8,280 nt of DNA from JALZHR01 sp036389695. Its GTDB lineage: Bacteria > Acidobacteriota > Blastocatellia > Pyrinomonadales > Pyrinomonadaceae. The DNA is taken from assembly GCA_036389695.1 (NCBI GenBank), contig DASVWG010000384.1, positions 1 through 8,280 of the forward strand, written 5' to 3'. The notes below the pieces were generated by a model. The model was not told the origin of the DNA. It saw nothing but the letters and a program-made list of their open reading frames with translations, and searched no databases. The first letter of the stretch is position 1; each line of letters opens with the position of its first letter. The translations under genes and the position numbers were made by a program. Of this stretch, positions 1 to 6,644 are shown piece after piece.

Positions 1-470
1 GTTCCATTAGAAGGTCTGAACACAGTTAAATCACTTTTGCCGTCGCCGTCGAAATCTCCGACAAGAGGTTTATCTTCCGCTACTCCGAACTGCGCAGCGA
101 CAAACTGATTATTCGAGCTGTTGATGCGATACCAGCTTCCCGCCGAAGGACGATAAACGGTCAAATCAGCTTTGCCGTCGCCGTCGAAATCTCCCGGCAC
201 AGGTAAATCTCCATTCGTGCCGAACTGATTTGGACTGAAAGTGTTGTTGGAGCTGTTGATGCGATACCAGCCGCCGTCACTTGGACGAAAGACGCAAATA
301 TCAGTTTTGCCGTCGCCGTCAAAATCAGCCGGGGCGATTAAATCTCCCGCCGCGCCGAACTGCACGGCAGACAGAGAATTGTTCGAGCTGTTGCTGATAT
401 ACCAATAACCGCTTGACGGGCGGAAGACCGATAAATCTGCTTTGCCGTCGCCGTCAAAATCGGCAAAGGT
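1..470 (-). repeat. 135-bp tandem repeats encoding 45-residue VCBS/FG-GAP units
   Basis: On the plus strand the core tttgccgtcgccgtc begins at 36, 171, 306 and 441, an exact 135-bp spacing three times over. Each copy encodes DFDGDGK plus a hydrophobic strand, FRPS or YRPS, then WY and an SSNN turn, ending in a QFG motif. The second and third units (middle of the array) are closest in sequence; the unit at 441 is the most diverged (WYISNSSNN rather than WYRINSSNN). The array continues past the left edge, so the copy number is unknown. Period conservation means only whole units have been gained or lost. Confidence 0.9.
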
Positions 471-2471
471 TCTATTTGGCGCGATTGTGGAGGAGCCGCT
501 GAAAATCGTAAAGCGAAAAGCCTGTGTGACCGAAAATCCATTTTCGGCGCCTGCGTCCGTGATATACCAGCGACCGTAAAAAGTCTGCCCGATTAAAGCC
601 GGATTGTTCGGAATCGGCAAGCTGACCGAGCCGTAGCCGTTTCCGTCGCCGCTGCCCGTCAGATTGACCGCAACGCGCGCAAACGAGCCGTTTGCCGGAA
701 TCGAAGAACCGGCGTTCGGGTCGTTTGAATCAATGACCAGAACGGCTTGAGCGCCGCCCAAGCCCCGCGCGACGCCGACTGTAAAACCCGGATTTCCGGC
801 AACCGGCGGCTCGATGGCAACTGCCTGCGGAACAATATTGCCCGAACCGCTGCGCCCCGTTCCGGTGATGACGGGAACGCGATTCGATTCGGTATAAAGC
901 TTCGGGCGGTCAAACGGCGGCAGCTCGTTTTTGACCCGCGCGTCGGTCAGCGGGCGTTTTAGAAAGGCGACGAGGTCGGCTTTCTGTTGCGACGAAAGAT
1001 TAAGCGGGCGAACGCGCGGGTCTTTGTTCGGCGCGTTGAAATCCCCGCCGCGATTGTAAAACTCGACGACATCTTCGAGCGTCGCGAAACGCCCGTTATG
1101 CATATAAGGCGCGCGCAGCTCGACGTTTCTTAGGGTCGGAGTTTTAAATCTCGCGCGGTCGCCCGCATTTCCGGTCACCGCTTCGCGCCCGATGTCTTCG
1201 ATTTGCGGGCGAACGCCGATGTTATGAAAGTTTTGATTCGAAAGCAGCGGTCCGCCGTGACAGAAATTGCACTGCGCCTGAACGAAAATCTCGCGTCCTC
1301 TGTCTTCCGGAGCCGTCAGCGGTTCAATTCCTGAAGCATATCTGTCGAGCGGCGCGCGGTCGGTAAATAAATTTCGTTCGTGTGTGGCGATTGCCATCGC
1401 AATCCGCGCCGGAGTGACTTCCGGCGAGCCGAAAGCGTCTTCAAAAAGCTCCGGATAAGTCCGCCCGTTAATCCATTCGGCGAGCGACGGCGGAATGTTT
1501 TCGGCGAGCGCCAGCGGTTTCGCTTCGGCGATTTGCGCGGCGACCTGCGTCCAGTTTCGATTGCCGTGTCCCATTTCGGCAGGCGAAACGGGCGGAGCTA
1601 AAATCTGGCTTTCGAGCGAAGCCCATTCAGTCAGCAGAACCGTATTCGTCAGCGGGTCGCGAAAAGTACTCGACGCGCGACCGTCCCAGAATAAGCCGTT
1701 AAAACCCAAACCGGCATTTAAATAAGACGGCGCTTTTCGCGGCGTCACCTGTTCGTTAAAGCCGAAAACGTTTGACGGCGAGTAAGTTCCGTCCTGATTA
1801 TTGAGCGGCACGCCGGGAGAGCCGAAAACATCGTCGGGCGTATTAAAAGCGTTGTCGAAACCGGGATTTCTGGAGCTTGAGTTATTGGCGAAAGTTCGCG
1901 GGTCGGAGCCGCCTGTGCCCGGTCGATGACAAGTGCCGCAGGAGACGGTCAAAGTCGAAGAAAGCTGTTCGTCCCAGAAAAGCGCTTTGCCCAAACTTGC
2001 TTTGGCAGCCGTCACCGGATTTCCGACCGGCGCGGGCGGCGGAGCCAGAGGAGAAAATATTTCGGATTGAAATTCACCGACCGCTCGCCAGCCCTGGTCG
2101 GGATTGCTTCTATCGCTGGTCGCGCCGTTTCCGCTTTGGGCGCGTACCCAGTAAAAATAACTCTGGTTGGGTATCGGCGCGGCATCGAAAAAATAGTTCG
2201 CGGCGGTCGCGCCGACTTCTATGGCTGACGCCGGATTATTATCGGTGCTGCGGAAAATGCGGTAAACGACCGCGCCGCGCACGGTGTTCCACATGATGCC
2301 GACTTTATCAACGTAATCTCCGTCCGAAGCCGAAACTCCGACAGGCGCGGAAATCCACTCGACGGAAAGATTTCTGCCCGCGGAAAACGTCGTCAGCCAA
2401 CGCTGACCGAGAAAGGCGAACGCCGCAAACAAAATAAAAAATAAAGAAACGAACAGTTTTAAACGCTGCAC
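1..2471 (-). CDS. Exported di-haem cytochrome c peroxidase/MauG-like protein with FnIII-like and VCBS/FG-GAP repeat domains (partial, 3' end outside window)
   Basis: One uninterrupted minus-strand frame runs from about 2471 off the left edge (823 codons visible). Residues 1-25 form a basic-then-hydrophobic signal or anchor (MQRLKLFVSLFFILFAAFAF). Residues about 35-125 resemble a fibronectin-III fold (VGIMWNTV, YRIFRSTD, SYFYWVRA). Residues about 140-500 are a di-haem peroxidase domain: haem site CGTCH (C178, C181, H182), FWDGRASS, second haem site CNFCH (C401, C404, H405) and YMHNGRFATLEDVVEFY (M457, H458). A beta-rich segment (about 530-660) leads to VCBS units starting at D671, D716, D761 and D806, each with the calcium-loop pattern DFDGDGK. 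Family knowledge: such enzymes reduce peroxide or modify proteins in the periplasm or outside the cell, with electrons passing between the haems. The repeats may mediate adhesion or scaffolding, which is inference. The start is uncertain: GTG at 2471 has GGAG 10 nt upstream, TTG at 2489 is an alternative, and no in-frame ATG is available. Physiological substrate unknown. Confidence 0.88.
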   Translation of the reverse strand, partial: MQRLKLFVSLFFILFAAFAFLGQRWLTTFSAGRNLSVEWISAPVGVSASDGDYVDKVGIMWNTVRGAVVYRIFRSTDNNPASAIEVGATAANYFFDAAPIPNQSYFYWVRAQSGNGATSDRSNPDQGWRAVGEFQSEIFSPLAPPPAPVGNPVTAAKASLGKALFWDEQLSSTLTVSCGTCHRPGTGGSDPRTFANNSSSRNPGFDNAFNTPDDVFGSPGVPLNNQDGTYSPSNVFGFNEQVTPRKAPSYLNAGLGFNGLFWDGRASSTFRDPLTNTVLLTEWASLESQILAPPVSPAEMGHGNRNWTQVAAQIAEAKPLALAENIPPSLAEWINGRTYPELFEDAFGSPEVTPARIAMAIATHERNLFTDRAPLDRYASGIEPLTAPEDRGREIFVQAQCNFCHGGPLLSNQNFHNIGVRPQIEDIGREAVTGNAGDRARFKTPTLRNVELRAPYMHNGRFATLEDVVEFYNRGGDFNAPNKDPRVRPLNLSSQQKADLVAFLKRPLTDARVKNELPPFDRPKLYTESNRVPVITGTGRSGSGNIVPQAVAIEPPVAGNPGFTVGVARGLGGAQAVLVIDSNDPNAGSSIPANGSFARVAVNLTGSGDGNGYGSVSLPIPNNPALIGQTFYGRWYITDAGAENGFSVTQAFRFTIFSGSSTIAPNRTFADFDGDGKADLSVFRPSSGYWYISNSSNNSLSAVQFGAAGDLIAPADFDGDGKTDICVFRPSDGGWYRINSSNNTFSPNQFGTNGDLPVPGDFDGDGKADLTVYRPSAGSWYRINSSNNQFVAAQFGVAEDKPLVGDFDGDGKSDLTVFRPSNG

Positions 2472-2481
2472 CGAATTAATG

Positions 2482-2485
2482 CTCC
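2482..2485 (-). promoter_or_regulatory. Possible ribosome binding site (GGAG) favouring the GTG start at 2471
   Basis: Read on the minus strand, GGAG lies 10 nt before the GTG at 2471-2469. The competing TTG at 2489 has only an AGGG-like stretch about 10 nt upstream. The spacing for GTG is on the long side, so the choice is a preference rather than proof. Both starts keep the hydrophobic N-terminal segment. Confidence 0.35.
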
Positions 2486-2562
2486 GCAATAAAATATTTC
2501 CCTGTAAATTGAGTTTCCGAAACTGATTCGAAAATGCTGGAAGGCGTCCGCTTGCGAGACGA

Positions 2563-2590
2563 ATTTTACATTTTATAACTAAATCGACAA
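2563..2590 (-). promoter_or_regulatory. Candidate sigma70-type promoter for the haem peroxidase gene
   Basis: On the minus strand TTGTCG (2590-2585) and TAAAAT (2568-2563) are separated by 16 bp, matching the -35 and -10 consensus at 4/6 and 5/6 positions. It sits just downstream of a possible terminator and about 90 bp upstream of the start codon. It would make the peroxidase gene independent of the rarA cluster. Short AT-rich matches like this occur by chance, hence the low confidence. Confidence 0.3.
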
Positions 2591-2612
2591 AAAACCTAAG
2601 CCGGTGAGCTTA
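2588..2612 (-). terminator. Weak candidate intrinsic terminator after the SnoaL-like gene
   Basis: On the minus strand TAAGC, a 6-nt loop and GCTTA form a 5-bp stem (2612-2597), followed within two bases by six consecutive T residues (2594-2589). The stem is short and AT-containing, so termination strength would be modest. Its position 95 bp after the SnoaL-like stop codon and before the peroxidase gene is sensible for ending the rarA cluster transcript. Confidence 0.35.
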
Positions 2613-2707
2613 AATCAGGATTCAATAATTTGTTCGACGCTGCTGTCTTCAACTTGGAGAAATCGTTTTTAATGACGCCGACAACCGGAACCATAATCGA
2701 AATATCA

Positions 2708-3103
2708 TTATTCATCAGCGGTTTTCATCAATTTGAGCGGTTCGGCATCATCGCCGATTTCAAAAAGACTTATCAAACCGTTTTCAATCGTGAAAATCTG
2801 CCTGACCGTTTTCTCCGCCAGCAGATTGCCTTCTAAATCTCTGACCATCAGATGAACGGTCACGACGCTTCGACCATTTTCGTCCCTTTGAAATTCAAGC
2901 GGTTCAAGCTGTCCCCGCGTCATCTCGAATTGCTTTCGCCAATACTCGCGCACCGCGTCGCGCCCGTAGACGAAACCGCCTTCCATCCCGTTCGCCCATA
3001 CCACGTCCGGCTGCATCACCGAAAGAATTTTCTCAACCTCGCGCCGGTTAAACGCCTCATATAAATTCTGCAGAAACCGTTGCTCTGAAATCATATTATT
3101 CAT
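2708..3103 (-). CDS. SnoaL-like / NTF2-superfamily small protein
   Basis: This 131-residue soluble protein has the typical length and pattern of the SnoaL/NTF2-like alpha+beta barrel. A helical N-terminus (FLQNLYEAFNRREVEKILSV) leads into MQPDVVWANG, then GRDAVREYW, and finally strands around VTVHLMVRDLEGNL and RQIFTIENGLISLFEI. Family members bind small hydrophobic ligands or act as isomerases, hydrolases or cyclases, and many have no known substrate. No specific catalytic residue set can be assigned here. The ORF starts 21 bp after the rarA stop on the same strand, so co-transcription is likely. No convincing Shine-Dalgarno precedes the ATG at 3103 or the alternative ATG at 3094, so translation may be coupled to rarA. 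No signal peptide, hence probably cytoplasmic. Confidence 0.72.
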   Translation of the reverse strand: MNNMISEQRFLQNLYEAFNRREVEKILSVMQPDVVWANGMEGGFVYGRDAVREYWRKQFEMTRGQLEPLEFQRDENGRSVVTVHLMVRDLEGNLLAEKTVRQIFTIENGLISLFEIGDDAEPLKLMKTADE

Positions 3104-3124
3104 TTTTTACGTTTCGATGATGAA

Positions 3125-4267
3125 TCAATCTTTTTTGGTCTTGAGATATTTTCTGCCTTTCAGCTTTGACGGCAGCAAATCTTCTTTCGTGTATTTTTCG
3201 TAGCCTTTGCCGTAATCGAGATTTTTCATCAAGCGGGTCGGCGCGTTGCGCAGCTTTAAAGGCACAGGCAGATTGCCGTATTTTTGCGCGTCGTCCAGAG
3301 CTTCGAAATAAGCTTCGTAGGCGCTTTTGTCTTTCGGGCAGTTTGATAAATAAGCGACGCCGTGCGCGAGATTGATTCCGGCTTCGGGCAAGCCGACGGT
3401 TTCGACGGCGCGAAAAACGGCGTTGGCGACGACCAAAGCGGTCGGCTGCGCCAGACCGATGTCTTCGGAAGCGAAAATCACCATTCGCCGCGCGATAAAT
3501 TTCGGGTCTTCGCCCGCGTCAATCATCCGCGCCAGATAATACATCGCCGCGTCCGGCTGCGAGGCGCGCATCGATTTGATAAACGCGCTGATGACGTTGT
3601 AATGCTCCTCGCCTTTTTTGTCGTAGCGCAGGAATTTAGCCTGCAAAGTATCTTTTAAGGTTTCGACCGTGATTTTTTCGTAAAAACGCGCCGTGTTTTC
3701 AATCATCGTGATAGCCTGTCGCGCGTCGCCGTTCGCCATCGCGACGAGCCAGTCTTTCGCGTCCTGGTCTAATTCGTAGCCGGTGCGGTCGATGATTTCC
3801 GCCATATCCGCGTCGGTTAATTCTTCGAGCACGAAAACGCGCAGGCGCGAGAGCAATGCGGGAATCACTTCAAAGCTCGGATTTTCGGTCGTCGCGCCGA
3901 TTAAAACCAGCTCGCCCGATTCGACAAACGGCAAAAGAAAATCCTGCTGGGCTTTATTAAAACGATGAATCTCGTCGAGAAACAAAACGCGCGGGCGGTT
4001 TTCCTCGCGCGGTTTGGCAATGATTTTGCGGATGTCGTCCTTTCCGGCGGAAACGGCGGAAAGCTCGTAAAAATCGGCGTGAATCGCGCTGGCATACATT
4101 CGCGCCAGCGTCGTCTTGCCCGTTCCGGGCGTGCCCCACAGAACAAACGAAAAAACGTGCCCCTGCTCGATGGCGATGCGCAAAGGCTTGCCCGCGCCGA
4201 CAAGGTGTTTCTGCCCGACAAATTCGTCGAGGCTGCGCGGTCTGATTCGGCTGGCTAAAGGTTCCAT
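3125..4267 (-). CDS. rarA: Replication-associated recombination protein A, AAA+ ATPase
   Basis: RarA/MgsA (related to eukaryotic WRNIP1/Mgs1) is a cytoplasmic AAA+ ATPase acting at stalled replication forks, related to clamp-loader ATPases. In this 380-residue protein the N-terminal RPRSLDEFVGQKHL is typical. Walker A is GTPGTGKT (G45-T52), Walker B is RVLFLDE (D98, E99) followed by IHRFNKAQQD, sensor 1 is GATTENPSFEV (124-134), the arginine finger is in LLSRLRV (R141), and sensor 2 is GDARQAI (R183). The C-terminal tetramerisation region is recognisable (ASEDIGLAQP, LRNAPTRLMK). The tail after GYGKGY-like DYGKGY is clearly shorter than in E. coli RarA (about 447 residues), lacking the usual YAHD...YLP and terminal YYxP segments in normal form. 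The ATG at 4267 abuts the long hairpin at 4276-4376, and only a weak GAAGA-like Shine-Dalgarno precedes it. It probably shares a transcript with the SnoaL-like gene. Confidence 0.95.
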   Translation of the reverse strand: MEPLASRIRPRSLDEFVGQKHLVGAGKPLRIAIEQGHVFSFVLWGTPGTGKTTLARMYASAIHADFYELSAVSAGKDDIRKIIAKPREENRPRVLFLDEIHRFNKAQQDFLLPFVESGELVLIGATTENPSFEVIPALLSRLRVFVLEELTDADMAEIIDRTGYELDQDAKDWLVAMANGDARQAITMIENTARFYEKITVETLKDTLQAKFLRYDKKGEEHYNVISAFIKSMRASQPDAAMYYLARMIDAGEDPKFIARRMVIFASEDIGLAQPTALVVANAVFRAVETVGLPEAGINLAHGVAYLSNCPKDKSAYEAYFEALDDAQKYGNLPVPLKLRNAPTRLMKNLDYGKGYEKYTKEDLLPSKLKGRKYLKTKKD

Positions 4268-4275
4268 AGGTCTTC

Positions 4276-4376
4276 AAATGCAAAATGCAAAACGCAAAAT
4301 GCAAAATAGTAGGATTTAAAATTTAGGATTAAATTTCTTCTTCCATTTTGCGTTTTGCATTTTGCGTTTTGCATTT
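4276..4376. repeat. Long hairpin of 7-nt units (AAATGCA/AAACGCA) filling the gap upstream of rarA
   Basis: Two 32-bp arms, 4276-4307 and 4345-4376, are inverted copies with only three mismatches, all T/C transitions. Each arm consists of four 7-nt units of the form AAATGCA or AAACGCA. The 37-nt loop contains a smaller perfect 7-bp hairpin (4319-4325 with 4330-4336, tetraloop GGAT). The right arm overlaps the last two bases of the CsbD-like stop codon, and the left arm ends 8 bp from the rarA ATG. The element therefore occupies virtually the entire 107-bp gap. It lacks a T-tract typical of an intrinsic terminator. Confidence 0.85.
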
Positions 4377-4590
4377 ATTCACTCTCTTCGTGTTCAATCT
4401 CGGTCAAGACTCGCGCGGAGTCCTGATGCGCTTTGCCGACGCTGTCGTTAAATTCGCCTTCGGCAGTAGTTACCGGGTCGCCGGTGATGATGCCGCCGAT
4501 GATTTCGAGATTGCCCAGGATGCGTTGTCCCGCGCCTTTTAAATTTTCTTTGGTTAAATCTTCTTCCTGTAGGTCGTCTTTTTCCGTCAT
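4375..4590 (-). CDS. Small CsbD-like acidic protein (putative stress protein)
   Basis: A 71-residue, strongly acidic, soluble protein. Its middle section reads LKGAGQRILGN ... IIGGIITGDPVTTAEGE ... VGKAH, which follows the repeated KGA-GN-GKxTGD-AEGK-GKAQ rhythm of the CsbD family, small general-stress proteins of unknown biochemical role. The match is by pattern only, the protein lacks the usual high lysine content, and the acidic ends are unusual, so the family call is tentative. The gene itself is well supported: AAGGAG (4601-4596) lies five bases before the ATG at 4590. It is divergent from the MFS gene (161-bp gap) and precedes rarA on the same strand, with the long hairpin between them. 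Confidence 0.7.
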   Translation of the reverse strand: MTEKDDLQEEDLTKENLKGAGQRILGNLEIIGGIITGDPVTTAEGEFNDSVGKAHQDSARVLTEIEHEESE

Positions 4591-4751
4591 TTTTTCTCCT
4601 TGTTTCAGGCTTCGATTTTAACACAAGCCGCGCGGTTTTTGTTTTCAGTGCGCGGGCGAACTGAAATTTTTCCGATTTTCGAGCCAGCTTTTTATACGTC
4701 GGATTTTTCAGTAAAGTAGAAGCAAGCGAATTATTTGCGGCAAGGGGAAAA

Positions 4752-6380
4752 ATGGAAGAAGTTTCGGAAATCAAGGCTTACGAACAGGAAAAATCGTCGC
4801 GCGAAAAGCCGACGCTGGAGATGTCTTCGCGAAGGCGCTGGGCGGTGACCATCGGCGTGATGACGGGAATGTTTCTCGCGGCGCTGGAGGCGACCGTCGT
4901 CGGCACGGCGATGCCGACCGTGATTGCCTCGCTCGGCGGTTTGAATCATTACAGCTGGGTGTTTTCGGCGTATTTAATCACCTCGACCGTGACCGTGCCG
5001 GTCTGGGGAAAGCTTTCGGATTTATACGGCAGACGCCTTCTTTATCAAATCGGCATCGGCGTTTTTCTGCTCGGCTCGATACTTTCGGGAATGTCGGCTT
5101 CGATGGAGCAGTTGATTATCTTTCGCGCGATTCAAGGGCTTGGCGCGGGCGCTCTGATCCCTCTGGGAATGACGATTATCGGCGATATTTTCACGATTAC
5201 CGAACGCGCGCGGATGCAGGCTTTGTTCAGCGGCGTGTGGGGATTTTCCAGCGTCGTCGGTCCGATTGTCGGCGGCTTTATCACCGACCAATTGTCTTGG
5301 CGCTGGGTTTTTTACATCAATCTGCCGGTCGGTCTGGCGGCGGCGGCGATTATCGGGATAGCTTTGAAAGAACCGAAAGTTCACACGCGTCCGGCGATTG
5401 ATTACGCGGGCGCGATGCTTCTGATGGCGGCGATTACTTTGCTGATGCTCGGCTTGGTCGAAGGCGGCACTGGTTTTGCGGCTCTGGTTTCGCCGCAAAA
5501 TCTGGCGTTTTTCGCGGGCTTCGCGGTTTTGATGGCGATTTTCGTCTGGGTCGAGCGCCGCGCCGCCGACCCGATAATTCCGTTTCGGCTTTTCCGCAAC
5601 CGGACGGTCGCGGTTTCCGTCTACGCCGGATTCTTAGCGGGCGTGGCGATGTTCGGCGCGATTTCTTTTGTGCCGCTTTTCGCGCAGGGCGCGCTCGGCT
5701 CGACGGCGACCGAAGCCGGTTCTCTGCTCACGCCTTTGATGCTCAGCTGGGTCGGAATGTCGGTCGTCGGCGGTCATCTGATGCTGCGCGTCGGTTATCG
5801 CCCGATTTGCATTGTCGGCTTCATTTTTCTGACCGTCGGTTTTGTGTTCCTGTCGCTGTTCGAGCGCGAGACGGCACGATTCTGGCTGTATGTCGATTTG
5901 GTTTTAATCGGCGCGGGACTCGGTTTGACGATGCTGACGCTTTTAATCGCCGTCCAGCACGCGGTCAAACGAACCGAGCTCGGCATCGCCACTTCGCTCA
6001 ATCAATTCTCGCGTTCCATCGGCGGCGCGGTCGGCGTGGCGATAATGGGCGCGGTGCTTTCCGCCGGACTCGCGGCGCAGCTAAATCAAGCGGCGCAAAG
6101 CCCGAATGCTCCTATCACACAGGCGCAAGCCGAAGAATTTGCCGCTAATCCGAACGCTTTGATTGAGCCGCAGGCGCAGGCGAGCGTTTCGCCCGCGACG
6201 CTCGACGTTCTTCGCTCGGCGATGGCGAGCGCCATTCATCGCGTTTTCTGGGTCGGCACGATTCTCGCCGCGCTCGCGCTGGTCGTTTCGCTGTTTCTGC
6301 CGCGCGCCGCGCTGGAAAACGATTCGCCTGAGGCGGATTCGGTAGACGGCGAAACGCGGATGGAAGCAATGCACAATTGA
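4752..6380 (+). CDS. MFS drug/proton antiporter, DHA2 (EmrB/QacA-like) family, 14 TM
   Basis: An inner-membrane major facilitator protein of 542 residues, the usual size for 14-helix DHA2 exporters that expel drugs, dyes or other hydrophobic compounds in exchange for protons. Visible signatures are LEATVVGTAMPTVIASLGG (45-63, motif D1; Glu where Asp is more common), motif A GKLSDLYGRR (86-95), motif B RAIQGLGAG (125-133), the antiporter motif C region GFSSVVGPIVGGF (164-176), and WRWVFYINLPVG (183-194), which is typical of DHA2. A cytoplasmic N-tail of about 28 residues precedes TM1. The last extracytoplasmic loop (about 441-490) is Ala/Gln/Pro-rich as in EmrB relatives, before the final helix. 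The ATG at 4752 has AAGGGG four bases upstream. No EmrA-type adaptor or TetR-type regulator gene lies next to it. The substrate cannot be assigned. Confidence 0.93.
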   Translation: MEEVSEIKAYEQEKSSREKPTLEMSSRRRWAVTIGVMTGMFLAALEATVVGTAMPTVIASLGGLNHYSWVFSAYLITSTVTVPVWGKLSDLYGRRLLYQIGIGVFLLGSILSGMSASMEQLIIFRAIQGLGAGALIPLGMTIIGDIFTITERARMQALFSGVWGFSSVVGPIVGGFITDQLSWRWVFYINLPVGLAAAAIIGIALKEPKVHTRPAIDYAGAMLLMAAITLLMLGLVEGGTGFAALVSPQNLAFFAGFAVLMAIFVWVERRAADPIIPFRLFRNRTVAVSVYAGFLAGVAMFGAISFVPLFAQGALGSTATEAGSLLTPLMLSWVGMSVVGGHLMLRVGYRPICIVGFIFLTVGFVFLSLFERETARFWLYVDLVLIGAGLGLTMLTLLIAVQHAVKRTELGIATSLNQFSRSIGGAVGVAIMGAVLSAGLAAQLNQAAQSPNAPITQAQAEEFAANPNALIEPQAQASVSPATLDVLRSAMASAIHRVFWVGTILAALALVVSLFLPRAALENDSPEADSVDGETRMEAMHN

Positions 6381-6411
6381 CGACCGCTTCGCACAAAAAT
6401 AAAGAAAAGCA

Positions 6412-6501
6412 GAATTATTAATTGTAAATTTTAAATTGTTAATTGATGAGTAATGTCTTTGCTCAAATAATTAACAATTCAGAATTTACAATTAATAATT
6501 C
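6412..6501. repeat. Long AT-rich palindrome with 7-nt periodicity downstream of the MFS gene
   Basis: Two 33-bp arms, 6412-6444 and 6469-6501, are inverted copies with two mismatches. The 24-nt loop can close further through TGAG/CTCA (6447-6450 with 6462-6465). The arms read as degenerate 7-nt units around WAATTGT (for example TAATTGT, AAATTTT, AAATTGT). The element starts 31 bp after the MFS stop codon. No ORF lies in it. A 15-bp piece of the left arm (6429-6443) recurs inverted at 6645-6659. Confidence 0.85.
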
Positions 6502-6504
6502 GCG

Positions 6505-6525
6505 GCGGAAATTTTCCGCTTTTCC
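6505..6525 (+). terminator. Candidate intrinsic terminator for the MFS gene
   Basis: GCGGAA (6505-6510), a 3-nt loop and TTCCGC (6514-6519) form a 6-bp stem. TTTTCC follows at once, with another T-rich stretch a few bases later. It lies immediately after the long palindrome and 125 bp after the MFS stop. The stem is adequate but the T-tract is broken by C, so efficiency is uncertain. Confidence 0.45.
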
Positions 6526-6589
6526 TGATTTTTGCGCCAAACAATTGACGACTCGCCAAATTTGTAATTCAATAAGTAAATCGGAAATC

Positions 6590-6623
6590 AGCCGTTCTCA
6601 AAAGCGTAAAGTTTGAGACGGTT
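6590..6623. other. Bulged hairpin upstream of the M15 peptidase gene
   Basis: CCGTTCTCAAA (6592-6602) pairs with TTTGAGACGG (6612-6621) with a single bulged T. Flanking A-T and G-T pairs extend the stem, giving about 12 pairs around a 9-nt loop. It ends about 70 bp before the peptidase start. It could be a leader structure, a terminator component or chance. Nothing resembling a known riboswitch was recognised. Confidence 0.45.
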
Positions 6624-6644
6624 AATTTCCCGTTCTGCCTGTCC

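Larger units (their letters stand above)
6373..6552. repeat. 12-bp direct repeats flanking the palindromic intergenic segment
   Basis: ACAATTGACGAC occurs at 6373-6384, spanning the MFS stop codon, and again at 6541-6552. The 156 bp between them contain the long palindrome (6412-6501) and the candidate terminator. The repeats could be a duplication left by insertion or local rearrangement. They do not abut the palindrome arms (27 and 39 bp away), so this is not a classical mobile element boundary. Confidence 0.5.

Noticed and set aside
1..470. CRISPR-like array
   Set aside because: Regular spacing is present, but the period is 135 bp, in frame, and similarity runs through whole units that encode a VCBS/FG-GAP protein repeat.
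1877..2296. Plus-strand ORF of 139 codons
   Set aside because: It lies entirely opposite the haem-peroxidase frame, which has clear domain motifs across this stretch (FnIII-like region and CGTCH). Its protein is Arg-rich and low in recognisable features, as expected for an antisense shadow.
4276..4376. Intrinsic terminator
   Set aside because: The stem is far longer than usual, AT-rich, and not followed by a T-tract on either strand. Recorded as a repeat/hairpin instead.
4627..4643. CCGCGCGG followed by a T-rich stretch as a terminator
   Set aside because: The palindrome has no room for a loop (only 2-bp stems with a GCGC loop), and it lies between divergent genes, where a plus-strand terminator would have nothing to terminate.
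4680..4740. Promoter for the MFS gene
   Set aside because: TATACG at the centre of the gap is a possible -10, but the best -35 match is only 3/6. Not good enough to annotate.
5022..5498. Minus-strand ORF of 158 codons
   Set aside because: Antisense to the MFS transporter, where motifs A, B and C fix the coding strand. Long antisense ORFs are common in GC-biased genes.
6412..6501. MITE or other small transposable element
   Set aside because: No flanking target-site duplication abuts the arms and no second full copy is in the window. The nearby 12-bp direct repeats are 27-39 bp away, so it is kept only as a palindrome.
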